From Caulobacteraceae bacterium (lineage in GTDB: Bacteria > Pseudomonadota > Alphaproteobacteria > Caulobacterales > Aquidulcibacteraceae), in NCBI GenBank assembly GCA_016703335.1, contig JADJCG010000002.1, positions 1-64,000 of the forward strand: a stretch of DNA of 64,000 bases, in the 5' to 3' direction. Of the stretch, positions 1 through 8,680 are shown in pieces. The translations under genes were made by a program, and so were the position numbers. The notes beneath the pieces were generated by a model. That model ran no database searches. It was given only the letters and a program-made list of their open reading frames with translations, and was not told where the DNA came from. How positions within the stretch are numbered: the stretch's first letter is position 1; each line of letters starts with the position of its first letter.

Positions 1-80
1 GGGCAATTTAGGACAGCGCGGCGATGGTCAAACGCGTCGGAAGCAGACGTCCCGGCGCACCTAGATGATTGAGCGAGCAA

Positions 81-1074
81 TCATCGCTTCGATAAGTCGT
101 TGCGCTCCAGAGGCTGCCCTTTAAGAGTCACCGCGCCAAAAGTGTCATCTACGATCCGAGTCGTACCTCTGTGTACGTGGACGTGAATGCCAAATTCCTG
201 GGGCCTCGCGGCGGTCCAAACGATGGCGGGCGTGGATGCCCAAACTGTGTAGGTGCAGTCAGAATAGTTTCATCGAGGTACAGCGATCGATCCGACGTGC
301 TTCGTATGTAAGGTCTTTCGCATATCGATCGTGCAGGGTCTTCAGCGGTGTGGAGATGATGGGCTTTTTACTGCATGTGCTGTCTCGACCGCAGTTGCCA
401 CAGAAGTGTTTTCGGTGCGGTGTTTTGCCGAAGTCTCCCAGATCGAGGTGAGGATAGCCGCAATGCGAGCAGCTGATGCAGTCCATCTCCTTATTGAACT
501 CGACAGCACAAGGGCGTTTCCCGAACATGCACATGAATCTTTGGCGGCCGCGGTTTGATCTCTGCAGTGGAGAGAGCTGCCGGCAGGGAGCACCAAATCC
601 CAACTTCGGCGTGCTCGTCGATGTTCACAGTTAAGGGCCCGACGACGTAGTTCATTTTCTGGGCGTGATCGGAACATTGAAGCTTTCCCGACTGCTCCAG
701 CGCCGCGATGTCGGCTATTGTGCCCCAATGGCTCTGATGGGTGCGGCACCACCAGCGATCGGCGCCGTGCCTATATTTTCCGGCATGCACCATGTCGCAG
801 GGCAGCGTGGCGTCGTCGCCGTGCTTGGCGGGAAAATTTCCGAGTAGCGGGGCGACAGAACAGCGATGTTTCCGAGCGTGCGCCCATATGCCCAACAGAT
901 AGCGTGGTCTTTTTCCTTGCGGGGTCCCATCAGCCCTGGGTCCACCGCCGTTGCTCGTCCCCAATTTTTTCGATCAGAACCTTTCTTTGCGGGAGCGCCG
1001 GCGTGGTTTTCCCATTGCGCCGACCACAATTCGACGGCGCCTGTAGTCGGGTTAATCTTCCTTTCGACGAACAT
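81..1074 (-). pseudogene. Multi-cysteine zinc-binding protein of unknown function, frameshifted
   Basis: Reading the minus strand and changing frame near 845, 520 and 280 gives one continuous protein-like sequence of about 330 residues that starts MFVERKINP and ends at a stop at 81. It carries several candidate metal-binding clusters: WWCRTHQSHWG, a CISCSHCG knuckle followed about 20 residues later by HFCGNCG (a CxxC...CxxC zinc ribbon), and two His-rich strings, IHVHVR and IHVHVHR. No frame is open across the whole stretch, so the gene is either decayed or damaged by sequencing errors. The last segment (281 down to 81) lies in a frame with no ATG and would be missed by ORF calling. I do not recognise a named family; the composition and position fit phage or plasmid cargo. 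Base composition here is visibly less GC-rich than the chromosome. Confidence 0.5.
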
Positions 1075-1084
1075 GCACGGAATC

Positions 1085-1482
1085 TCACAGGGTGCGACGG
1101 GCAACGCTAGCCACAGAATATAGGCGTTCGCTGCATGGTTCGCACGGGTCGTATTGAAGTGCCCTGAACCCGAGTTGCGAAGGCTTGGCTCGTTCCCGAT
1201 CATCAAGGAGCATGACTCCGCAGCGACTATAGCCAGCGACGTCCACCCATGAATCGAGGTGGTTCGGCGTCTGGACGAGGCGGGCGACCTTCGTGACGAT
1301 CATGGAGAGGATCTCCCGAATTTGCGGATCGGCACATTCGTCCACGACGGCGCGCATTGCCGAAATTCGGCGGTAAGTGTCCTCAGGCGCGCCATAGACG
1401 TCTCTTTGACGGTCGGCAGGACCTTGCTGTACGCGGCGTCAAACTGCGCGAGCAGGCCGTTCGGTGTTTCCAGGTCGTTCAT
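1085..1482 (-). pseudogene. DUF6378-like phage-type protein, frameshifted
   Basis: The gene starts at MNDLETPNG (1482) and changes frame near 1390. It then continues through a segment containing SMIVTKVARLVQTP and HLDSWVDVAGYS. That arrangement (a helix with KVARL followed by DSWVDxAGY) is what I know from the phage-associated DUF6378 family of small helical proteins of unknown function. Where the protein ends is uncertain: the open frame runs to 1085 and the next gene starts at 1074. The gene supports a phage or integrative-element origin for the left end of the window. Family assignment is from memory of the motif and not from a search. Confidence 0.45.
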
Positions 1483-1602
1483 TTTTTCACCTTCAAGTCC
1501 CTGCAGCGAAGCGTGAAGTGGTTGCAAGTCGAGTGGGGACGATGACGCAGGTGGCACCGCAGCGTACCACGTTCAAACTTGGCAAGCGTTACCGCATTAG
1601 TT

Positions 1603-2218
1603 TCAGTCGGACGATGGTTCTCGAAGTTCATGTGCTCGCGGGATGCTGTTGCAACTCGCGGCGCGGCCACGGCCGATCAGATCGATCACCCATTCCCGCT
1701 GATCCGCTCGCACGTGCATGCGAGCGTTTTGGAGGGCGGCATGCACGGCATCTGCCAGACCGTCTCGACCCAAAGATTTTCGACCGCCGGATGCGCGAAA
1801 AGATCGATAGTGGAGGCCTGCACGACACTTGGCAGTTGCTCACTACAAATCTTGCGCGCGCCGCTCGTCAAGAACGGCGACGGCGCGGCGATTAGTCTGC
1901 CGCAGCGATCGTCGCGGACTCGCCGTCGTCCAGCTCCAAGACGAGGTTCTCGAAGAGGACAAGCCCGTTCGCGTCGAGCGTCACGGTGTCGAGTGTCGCC
2001 GGTGAGGCAAGAAGCTCCTGAAGCGTGTCGCTGTCGGAACGTCCGGTTTTGCTATCGACCCGCACTTCGGATGCCGCGACATCGACAATCAGCGCGCGAT
2101 GCGGGAGCGCCTGCAATATCGCGGACGCAGCGCCGGAGGCGCTCAGATTGATAAAGACGCTCGCGTCGAGAAGGAGGTCGGTATCGCACTCAGCGAGGCA
2201 GCTTGAGTAGCTCATCAT
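1603..2218 (-). pseudogene. PIN-domain protein, last gene of the island operon, frameshifted twice
   Basis: The first part reads LLLDASVFINLSASG, the N-terminal PIN-fold strand with its acidic metal ligand, and later ESATIAAAD supplies a further acidic position. Frame changes near 1890 and 1745 are needed to continue through LFAHPAVENLWVETVWQ and ADAVHAALQNARMHVRADQ to a stop at 1603. The corrected length is about 204 residues. PIN domains are usually Mg-dependent ribonucleases and often act as toxins. The start (ATG at 2218 or 2215) lies inside the 3' end of the upstream XRE-ImmA gene, overlapping by about 29 bases, so the two are probably translationally coupled. Together they could be a toxin/antitoxin-like pair, but this is inference. 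Confidence 0.6.
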
Positions 2219-3368
2219 CCTCGCCTTCGTCGTGTTGGAGATCGTAGAGCAAGGTACGGAGCGCGATCCGATCTATCTTCAGCAGTTTCGTGAGCTGTCC
2301 CTCGCTCAGCAGGTCGCGCCGCCATGCCTCCAAGGCCATGAGGCCAAGCCGCGCAGGAAACGGGCCGACGGGCGTCAGCGCGGACGGATCACGTCCAGAT
2401 GGCTTCGTCGCCGAGAACCTTGCGCGCGTCCTGATCTGTGATCCGTCCCTTGGTCTCGAACCATTCCCGTGCCTTCGCGCGGCGAGCTTCAGTTCTTCCA
2501 GCCGCCGCACATCGCTTCGCGGAAACGCCGAAATGGTGCGCGAGCAGGATGACGTGGCGGCGCGCCAGATGGCTCGCACCCGCCGTCAGTTCCCTGAACT
2601 TCTGCGTGATGGCGGCGGGCGGCGTCAGGAAGGCGCGCCCAAAGGCGTGCGCATACCGCTCTTCGCGCGAGAGAAACCGCTCGTTCTTCTCTAGCACCTC
2701 CGGCGAGCTTCGCGTGCCGATGAAGTGCCCAAGCTCGTGCCCCGCCGATTGCACGCGCCGGTCCCACGGATGGTCGGCGTTGAGCAACACACTCGCGCCG
2801 ATGGACGGGTGATAGGCAAAAAGTCCCGAAATCTTTTGCGGCAACTTCCGCTGAAAGATGCGGATACCGAGCCCTAATTCCATCACTGTGAAGATGTCAG
2901 CGACGGGCTTGATGCCGAGGCCGAGGTATTCGCGCAGCCAAGCCGCATCCGTCTCTGCCTGCTCGCGCACATCGCCCGATCCGAGCGGACGTTCGGGCGG
3001 GTAGTTGCGCGGGTGCTCGATCCCGAAAAGGTTTTCAAGCTCGACCTCCGCACTCACGAGATCGTTCATAAGGCGCACGGCGCATCGACGTCGGATCGGT
3101 GGACTCGCTCAGCCGACGGAAGCGCGGCACGGATCGACATGCACCGCCTCGCGGCGCAGCAGGCCGTTGACCGAAACCCTTGTAGTGACTTGCGAGCGCC
3201 TGAGTTCCTCAATGCGCGCGCGCCGCTCGCCCTTCTCGATGGCGAAAGGGTCGTGCGCAATATGCCGACGGCGGCGGCGGCGTCAGCTTGCGTGACCTTG
3301 GCCGTCTCGCGCGCGATCTTGAGCCGGTCGCCAAGCTCCTTCCGGTTGATGTTTTGCGCGATGTTCAT
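2190..3368 (-). pseudogene. XRE-family regulator fused to ImmA/IrrE zinc metallopeptidase, frameshifted several times
   Basis: The N-terminus (MNIAQNINRKELGDRLKIARE) is a Cro/C1-type helix-turn-helix. It is followed, in changed frames, by AIEKGERRARIEELR and VSVNGLLRREAVHVD, then by a long open segment with the gluzincin motif AGHELGHF (HExxH) near 2740 and the helical C-terminal part FLSREERYAHAFGRAFLTP. A further frame change near 2395 gives a C-terminal tail ending DDELLKLPR at 2190. ImmA/IrrE peptidases cleave or displace repressors in response to DNA damage or other signals; ImmA of ICEBs1 is the classic example. The start ATG overlaps the stop of the upstream QueC-like gene (ATGA). At least five indels separate the pieces. 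Fusion of XRE and ImmA is a common architecture in mobile elements. Confidence 0.7.
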
Positions 3369-4756
3369 GGCGAGCCTGCCCATTGTTTTACGAAAGACCC
3401 CGCGTCGAGAGTCGCGAGGAAGTCGCGCCATTGCACCTCGTGGCGCTGGAGGAATTCATCGAGCCAACGCTTCACGGTGGCCTGATCGCTCCCCGTGGCG
3501 TCGGCGATTTCCCGCGCGTGACGCGCGGTAACGCCCGCGTAGTCAGTAAGACGATCGAACCCGGCGAGATGCGTCAGATGCAGCGTGCCCGCGATCGCGT
3601 AGTTCCGCTGCGCGGGGCCGATCTTGTCCTTGTATTTGTCGGGCGCGGCTGCAACCAGATCGGGCGCGTTCAGGTTTTCCCAACTGTAGGTCTCGCTCGC
3701 CTCTTCGATGCCCGCGACATGCATGCTCAGGCGGCGCAGCATGCAAGACGCGCAAACGCCGCACTGGCGTCTCGTGCCGTCACCAACGGCGACATAGTGG
3801 CGAGTTTCTGCCAGCAGGAGCGCGCCTCGCGAAGGCCCTACGGTCGCCGCGTCGCGATTCACCCGCGTATGGTCGAGATAGGCGAGCAAGCTCTCGCCTT
3901 TCGTCATTTCGAGGCGCGGCTGTTTGAAATTCAACTGCCGCCCCAGCAGCGCGGACAGGAACGCCTCCATCTGCCGGAAGAACTTCGGGTGATTGCGGAA
4001 GTCGGAATACATGCCGCCGTATCGGACCAGCACGGGGCCGAGCGCGCCTGAACCGCTTTCCGGCACGATGATGTCGGAGACGTTGGCGAGCGAGGCCGCG
4101 AGACCGCTGGCGGCGGCGAACTTGAAGCCGCGCGCGCGTTGGCTGGTTTCGTGCCTTATCTTGGGGAGCGCCTTCACTTTGAACGGAAGCGGCGTGAACG
4201 GCACGCGGCGCGGCTGCGCTTTGTACCCGCGCCCGACGACCGCACGCGAACGATGGTCTCGTCGCCGTGCTCGGCGGCGTACCAGTTCCCGACGCTGGGA
4301 ATCGAGGCCATCGCTAAACGCGATGGCGGCCTGCGTCTTGGAAGGAAGCGCGAGCGATTGATCGCTCGGAGAGGGATAAGGTGACTGACGGTCGATAAAC
4401 GTGAGGTCCCAGCGATCGCCGGTCAGCGTTTGCAAGACGCGCTGTAACGCGGTGCGAACGGGCGGATCATTCCATCGCGCCGGTTCATGCACGGGAATGC
4501 GCAGCTCGAACCGGCGCTCCCAGATGTTCGACGGACGCTTGCAATTCCAGTCGCAGAAATTGACGGCGGCGGCGACCAGAGACAGGTCATAGATGACCGG
4601 TTGCCACGGCGCGAAAAGGTAAGAGCGCAGCACCTGCGGTCGAACCTTGATGTGCGTGTCGATCAGGCATGGCGTCCAGCCGCCTTGCGGCGCCGCCGGA
4701 GTTTCGAGAACGCAGACTTTATGGACGCCGGAAGTGTGAGCGCGCGGCACGGTCAT
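3365..4756 (-). CDS. QueC-like PP-loop ATPase with zinc-binding cysteine cluster
   Basis: About 463 residues, roughly twice the length of housekeeping QueC. A PP-loop signature AIAFSDGLDS (the SGGxDS-type pyrophosphate-binding loop) lies near residue 145. A CGVCASC cluster followed by MLRR lies near residue 335 and matches the QueC zinc site pattern. The N-terminal 140 residues and C-terminal 100 residues are outside the QueC core. Between about 4290 and 4220 the frame looks shifted and restored: an alternative frame reads NWYAAEHGDETIVRVR, which fits the family better than the arginine-rich stretch in the open frame. QueC makes preQ0, but QueC-like proteins with extra domains are known parts of the Qat and type IV CBASS antiphage systems. 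The gene overlaps both neighbours by ATGA, so it is co-translated with the upstream helical protein and the XRE-ImmA gene. No queD, queE or queF is nearby, so a role in queuosine synthesis is unlikely. Confidence 0.65.
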   Translation of the reverse strand: MTVPRAHTSGVHKVCVLETPAAPQGGWTPCLIDTHIKVRPQVLRSYLFAPWQPVIYDLSLVAAAVNFCDWNCKRPSNIWERRFELRIPVHEPARWNDPPVRTALQRVLQTLTGDRWDLTFIDRQSPYPSPSDQSLALPSKTQAAIAFSDGLDSQRRELVRRRARRRDHRSRAVVGRGYKAQPRRVPFTPLPFKVKALPKIRHETSQRARGFKFAAASGLAASLANVSDIIVPESGSGALGPVLVRYGGMYSDFRNHPKFFRQMEAFLSALLGRQLNFKQPRLEMTKGESLLAYLDHTRVNRDAATVGPSRGALLLAETRHYVAVGDGTRRQCGVCASCMLRRLSMHVAGIEEASETYSWENLNAPDLVAAAPDKYKDKIGPAQRNYAIAGTLHLTHLAGFDRLTDYAGVTARHAREIADATGSDQATVKRWLDEFLQRHEVQWRDFLATLDAGSFVKQWAGSP

Positions 4757-5324
4757 TCGGGCCTCATCGGAGGGCCGTCTTCGAGCCGGTGGCGTTCGGG
4801 CCGATTATCGTTCGCCTCGGGCCGCTCCCCGTTCTGGACTTCCTGCGCCAGCGCATTCCAATCCGTCTGCGGCAAGAGCGCCTCGCAACGCGATTGCGCC
4901 TCGTTGGCCGTGGCAACGCCTTCCTCGCGCATGAGATGCGCCTCGATCGTGCGGGAGCTATCCCGCGCGCGCTCGCGCAGGAGGCGGCGACGCCTTCGTT
5001 GATGGCGTCGTTCGCGGCGTGGCCATCACGCAGCGCGTCTTCGCAATGATCGAGTGCCGATTGCGCCATCGGCGTGGAGAAACGGGAGCGCGCTGCCTCC
5101 AGCGCCCCTTCGCCCGTATCGGGGAAAAGCTCGGGCTCTTTCGTGGCCAGCGCTTCCCTCAGGAAGCTGGACAACTCGCCTACCTGCTCGCGGCGGGCGT
5201 CGCCGAGCACGGCCCGCCGCAGGCAGGGCGCGGCTTCTTCCTCGAATGCGGGGCGCACCAAGGCGCGGCCAAAGTCATTCCATTGGCGGCTCAGCGAAAG
5301 CGGTGCGTATGGACCATCGGTCAT
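4753..5324 (-). CDS. Small helical protein of unknown function, first gene of the QueC-like operon
   Basis: It begins MTDGPYAPLSLSRQW and is open for about 108 residues. One missing base near 4985 switches the frame to a run beginning LRERARDSSRTIEAHLM and ending GPPMRPE, with a stop that overlaps the QueC-like start (ATGA at 4756). The corrected length is about 190 residues, mostly amphipathic helix with no membrane segment, no signal peptide and no motif I recognise. An obligate partner of the QueC-like protein is suggested by the overlap; in Qat loci a protein of unknown function likewise precedes the QueC-like gene, but I see no resemblance to QatB. A good ribosome site (GAGG) lies upstream of the ATG. 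Confidence 0.55.
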
Positions 5325-5344
5325 GGCATATCCTCAATGTCAGG

Positions 5345-5373
5345 ATAATGCCGAAAAAATATCACAATGTCAA
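5345..5373 (-). promoter_or_regulatory. Sigma70-type promoter of the QueC-like operon
   Basis: On the minus strand TTGACA (5373-5368) is followed by a 17-base spacer and CATTAT (5350-5345), which matches the -35 consensus fully and the -10 at four of six positions. The start codon of the operon lies 21 bases downstream of the -10. The element CAATGTCA occurs twice on the plus strand (5335-5342 and 5365-5372), 30 bases apart, and one copy overlaps the -35. That would suit a dimeric regulator such as the operon's own XRE protein. Confidence 0.55.
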
Positions 5374-5384
5374 ATTCTGACGGA

Positions 5385-5398
5385 AATGTTCCAACATT
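5385..5398. promoter_or_regulatory. 14-bp palindrome in the divergent intergenic region
   Basis: AATGTTCCAACATT is a perfect inverted repeat between the minus-strand QueC-like operon and the plus-strand abiE operon. It lies just upstream of the minus-strand -35 box. It is a plausible operator for either the XRE or the AbiEi regulator; which one is unknown. Confidence 0.4.
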
Positions 5399-5424
5399 GT
5401 CCGGTTGGTTTCGTTCCGATTGCC

Positions 5425-5447
5425 AAAGTATCGTTTTTGGATACTTT
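5425..5447. promoter_or_regulatory. Inverted repeat upstream of abiEi, likely AbiEi operator
   Basis: AAAGTATC, seven bases, then GATACTTT form a perfect 8-bp inverted repeat that ends six bases before the likely ATG of abiEi at 5454. AbiEi antitoxins are known to repress their own operon by binding inverted repeats upstream of the gene through their N-terminal winged helix. Position and symmetry fit that role. Confidence 0.55.
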
Positions 5448-5453
5448 ACGCAA

Positions 5454-6253
5454 ATGAAATCGGAATCTCGGGTCCAACTCAAAGGCTACCTCGACCGACT
5501 CATGCGGAGCGGGAGATACCTTTTCACGTCTCAAGAGGCCCGCGAGTCGCTCGGAGCCTCGCCGGATGCCGTCAAGCTGGCGATCAACCGGCTGCGCCGC
5601 AAGGGCGACATCGCCAGCCCCGCGCGGGGCTTTTACGTGATCGTACCGCCGGAATATCGGGCGCTTGGCTGTCTGCCCGCCGACCAGTTCATTCCCGCCC
5701 TGATGGAGAGGGCCAAGACGCCGTACTATGCGGGGCTGCTGTCCGCCGCGCAGTATCACGGCGCGGCGCACCACCGCCCCAAGAGTTTCAGGTGATGCTC
5801 GGCAAGCCGCGCCGCCCGATCGAATGCGGCAAGGTCCGCGTCGTCTTCCACGCCCGAAAAGGCATCGCGAACGTGCCGGTGCAGAGGATCAATACGCCGC
5901 GCGGCACGGTGGCCGTGTCAACGCCCGTGGCGACGGCTTTCGATCTTGTCGGCTACGAGGCGCAGATCGGCGGCCTCGATGCAGTGGCGACGATCCTCGT
6001 CGAGCTTGCCGAGAAACTCGAACCTGAAAAGCTCGCGGCCCTTGCCCCGACGGTCCCGCTGCCGTGGGCGCAACGCCTTGGCTACTTGCTGGGGCGCATT
6101 GATGAAGCGCCGCGCGCCGAGGCGCTGAAGGAATATGTGCGCGCGCGCGCGCCCGATGCGGTGGCGCTTTTGCCTTCAGCGCGCGCAGACGACTACCCGC
6201 GCGATCGCGACTGGAAATTGATCGTCAACGCCGAAGTGGAGGCCGAGACGTGA
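5454..6253 (+). CDS. abiEi: Type IV toxin-antitoxin system antitoxin AbiEi, one frameshift
   Basis: The ATG at 5454 (MKSESRVQLKGYLDRLM) is preferred to the upstream ATG at 5367 because the repeat operator lies between them. Residues 1 to 75 form the winged-helix region (TSQEARESLGASPDAVKLAI, then RRKGDIASPARGFYVI). The C-terminal antitoxin domain follows, including TPRGTVAVSTPVATAFDLVGY. A base is missing in a run of C near 5782: the frame must change from HHRPK to EFQVMLGKPRRPI. The corrected protein is 266 residues, normal for the family. AbiEi is a transcriptional autorepressor that antagonises AbiEii. The stop overlaps the toxin GTG start (GTGA at 6250), so the pair is co-translated. The family assignment is by domain layout and genetic pairing. 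Confidence 0.8.
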
Positions 6254-7058
6254 TACCGCGAGACTACATCACGGAATGGCGCCAGCGCGCCTTGGGTGCA
6301 GGACTTTCAGGTCGAGCAGGACTTGGCGATCTGCCGCGCGCTCGTGGACATCTTCACCCATCCCGTCTTGAGCAAGGCGCTGGCGTTTCGCGGCGGCACG
6401 GCGCTTTACAAGCTCACCCTCAAACCTGCCGCGCGCTATTCCGAAGACATCGACCTCGTGCGGTGAACGCCGAGCCCGCAGGGCCGGTGATGGATGCGCT
6501 GCGCGAAGTGCTCGATCCTTGGCTGGGCAGAGCCCAATACAAGCAATCCGACGGTCGCGTTACCTTCAACTATCGCTTTGCGTCCGAAGACCCGACGCCC
6601 GTGCCGCTGCGTTTGAAGGTGGAGATCAATACGCGCGGCATTTCACGGAGCACGGCCTTCAGCGCGTGCCGTTCAGCGTCGCGTCGCGCTGGTTTTCCGG
6701 CGCTTGCGACATCACGACTTACGATCTTGACGAGCTTATGGGCACGAAGCTGCGCGCGCTTTATCAGCGGCGCAAAGGCCGCGATCTTTTCGATATGGCC
6801 GTTGCGCTGTCGCAAGGCGGCGTCGATCCCGCCCGTCTGGTGGCGGCGTTCACGCGCTACATGAGCGAGGGCGGCCATCACATGACCCGCGCGGTGTTCG
6901 AAGAAAATCTTGCGGCGAAGATGGAAGACCCGGGCTTCCTGACTGATATTCCGCCGCTACTGGCGGCAGGGCAGAACTGGAGTCCGGATGAAGCGGCTAC
7001 GCTGGTGATAGAGAAGCTTTGTCCGCTTCTTTCCGGCGAGCCTTGGAAGCGAGCATAG
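6250..7058 (+). pseudogene. abiEii: Type IV toxin AbiEii nucleotidyltransferase, frameshifted three times
   Basis: The pieces join to a protein of about 270 residues after frame changes near 6292, 6465 and 6635. The nucleotidyltransferase signature is complete across them: FRGGTALYKL, then ARYSEDIDLV (the acidic pair that binds metal) and the family motif GTKLRALYQRRKGRDLFDM near 6745. The C-terminal helical part runs to EPWKRA at 7058. AbiEii toxins transfer nucleotides, in characterised members to tRNA acceptor ends, and cause growth arrest or phage abortive infection. The three indels could be errors; if real, the toxin is dead while the antitoxin is nearly intact. GTG start, overlapping abiEi. 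Confidence 0.75.
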
Positions 7059-7270
7059 AGAGCGGCTTTGGCCGCGACCATCTCAGTGGCTCCGCAGTGT
7101 CGTCAGAAATGTCGGGTTCGGCGTCCCACTTCCGTAGCGCAAAATCATTTGTTCGTTCAGCGCGTTCGCTCGGTTTCGCCGGAGCATGTGAGGCCCGGAA
7201 ATGTCGCCTTGTGTGTCGGGTTTTACCCGGTCAGCGTTCAAAACGGTCGGTTGCGCAATTAGCTCGTGCC
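7059..7270. other. Gap between abiEii and integrase genes
   Basis: The two genes converge on this 212-base stretch. I see no convincing ORF, hairpin with T-run or repeat in it. Confidence 0.4.
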
Positions 7271-8534
7271 TCAGGTCTCGGCCGACTGGCCGGTCTCGCG
7301 GCGGCGAGTGTAGACAGCGCCGACGTGATCGAACGCGGCGCGAGTGGCTTCGTCTTTGAGGTGGGCGTAACGCGCCGTCACTTCCGGTCGTGAGTGGCCA
7401 AGGGCTTTCTGCACAAAAGCCAAGCTGTGTCCGTCTTTGATGAGAAGCGACGCGAAGGTATGGCGCAGGTCGTGAATGCGCAGATCGTCAAACTTCGCCC
7501 GAGCAATCACTGCGGCCCAGGCCTTGCGTGGTGTTTCCATAGGTCCCTTGAACGGCGGCGGCTTGGCGAACACCCAGGCGGTCTCGTTGGCGCGACGTTT
7601 CAGTATCTCGACTGCGGCGGCGTTGAGATTGATCACTTTGCGACCGGTCCGTCCGGCCTTGTGGCGCTCCGGCTGAAGGATAATGGCCGGCCGCGAGAAA
7701 TCGATCTCGGACCACGCCAGATCGCGCATCTCGGCGAGCCTGGCGCCCGTCAGGGCGATGATGCGGAAGAGGTCGGCATGGTCCTCCCGTATTTCGGCGC
7801 ACGCCTCCATGGCGTCCAGCACTTCGAACAAGTGCACAGCTTCCTCATCGGTGAGAAAGCGCTCGCGCAGCCGGTCCGGCCGCTTGGCCGCGCGCGGCGG
7901 GGTTGTCCTTGATGAGCTCGCGCTTGATCGCCCAGTTCAGCATTGCGCAGAGCGTGCGGGTTGCCCGACCCACCACTTTGGGACCGCCTAGGATCGTCGA
8001 TTTCCGGCGAAAGCCCAGCTTCTGGGTACGCGCGGTCTTGAAGTTTGCGACGTCCCGTTGCCAGCGCGAGATGTCCGGCGTCGTCAGCGCGTTAATGCTG
8101 TGGGCGCCCAGGAGCGGCTCCACATGGCAGCGGAGGTCGCGTTCGTCTGTCCGCCACGAGCTTTCCCGCTTCTCCGGCTTATCGATCCGGCCTTCGGTCA
8201 AATAGAGCTGTATCAATTCGGCAATCGTCGCCGCGTTTCGCCGCACTTCCTTTTCGTGCTGGGGATCGCCGCCGCGGCTTGCGTTGTGCTTGGCGTCTTC
8301 GGCGGCCTTGCGCGCCTTTTCTGCGGTGAAGGGGCCGTAGTCGCCGATCACGAAAAGGCGCTGGCGGCGGCCGGCGCGGTACTTGAGCTCGAACGTCTTG
8401 CCTTTACGTCGCTGTCCCAGATGCAGTATGCCGGGTTCGATTAGGCGGGACGTCGACGCGTTTCGTACCGTTGGGCTGCTTGCATTCCTGCGAGTCCGAT
8501 TTTTGGTCACCACACGGGTCACCACGCGGGGCAA
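7271..8534 (-). CDS. int: Tyrosine-type site-specific integrase, one frameshift
   Basis: The N-terminal segment (8534 down to about 7890) has the arm-binding domain typical of island integrases (GKTFELKYRAGRRQRLFVIGD) and the SAM-like core-binding domain. After an extra base near 7890 the catalytic domain follows in another frame: TGARLAEM (first Arg), HDLRHTFAS (His-x-x-Arg), and LGHSRPEVTARYAH (His and the nucleophile Tyr). All catalytic residues are present. The corrected length is about 420 residues, normal for P4/CTnDOT-like island integrases. Its 5' end points toward the tRNA-Gly fragment at 8617, the standard arrangement for an integrase next to its attachment site. It would move the island into and out of tRNA-Gly. 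The exact start is unsure. Confidence 0.85.
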
Positions 8535-8616
8535 TCAGCGCCTCACGCCCACCGGCGCGAATCCGTGACAACCGAAGGGAAAAAGCGCAATCTCAAACGC
8601 GGAACTTCGCGGGACC

Positions 8617-8659
8617 GCCAAGGTTGGGGTCGTGAGTTCGAATCTCATCGCCCGCTCCA
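8617..8659 (+). other. tRNA-Gly(GCC) 3' half, attachment site (att) of the island
   Basis: The sequence begins at the anticodon GCC and reads through AAGGTTG (loop and 3' anticodon stem), GTGAGTTCGAATCTCAT (T stem and loop) and CGCCCGC TCCA (3' acceptor strand with encoded CCA end). The acceptor strand requires a GCGGGCG 5' partner, the usual start of alphaproteobacterial tRNA-Gly, but the preceding 35 bases do not form a D arm or 5' acceptor. So this is a half-gene, as left by recombination at a 3' tRNA core site. The intact gene should lie beyond the left edge of the window or in the empty site of relatives. Confidence 0.85.
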
Positions 8660-8680
8660 ATTTCTGCTAATTGATCCAGC

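Noticed and set aside
3365..4756. Housekeeping queuosine synthesis QueC
   Set aside because: Length is twice that of QueC, no other que genes are near, and it is translationally coupled to XRE-ImmA and PIN genes.
8600..8625. GGAAC-N16-GGTT at the island edge, resembling an EcfG promoter
   Set aside because: The GGTT is part of the tRNA-Gly anticodon stem and the match is imperfect, so coincidence is more likely.
8617..8659. Complete tRNA-Gly gene
   Set aside because: The 5' acceptor strand, D arm and 5' anticodon stem are absent upstream of the anticodon.
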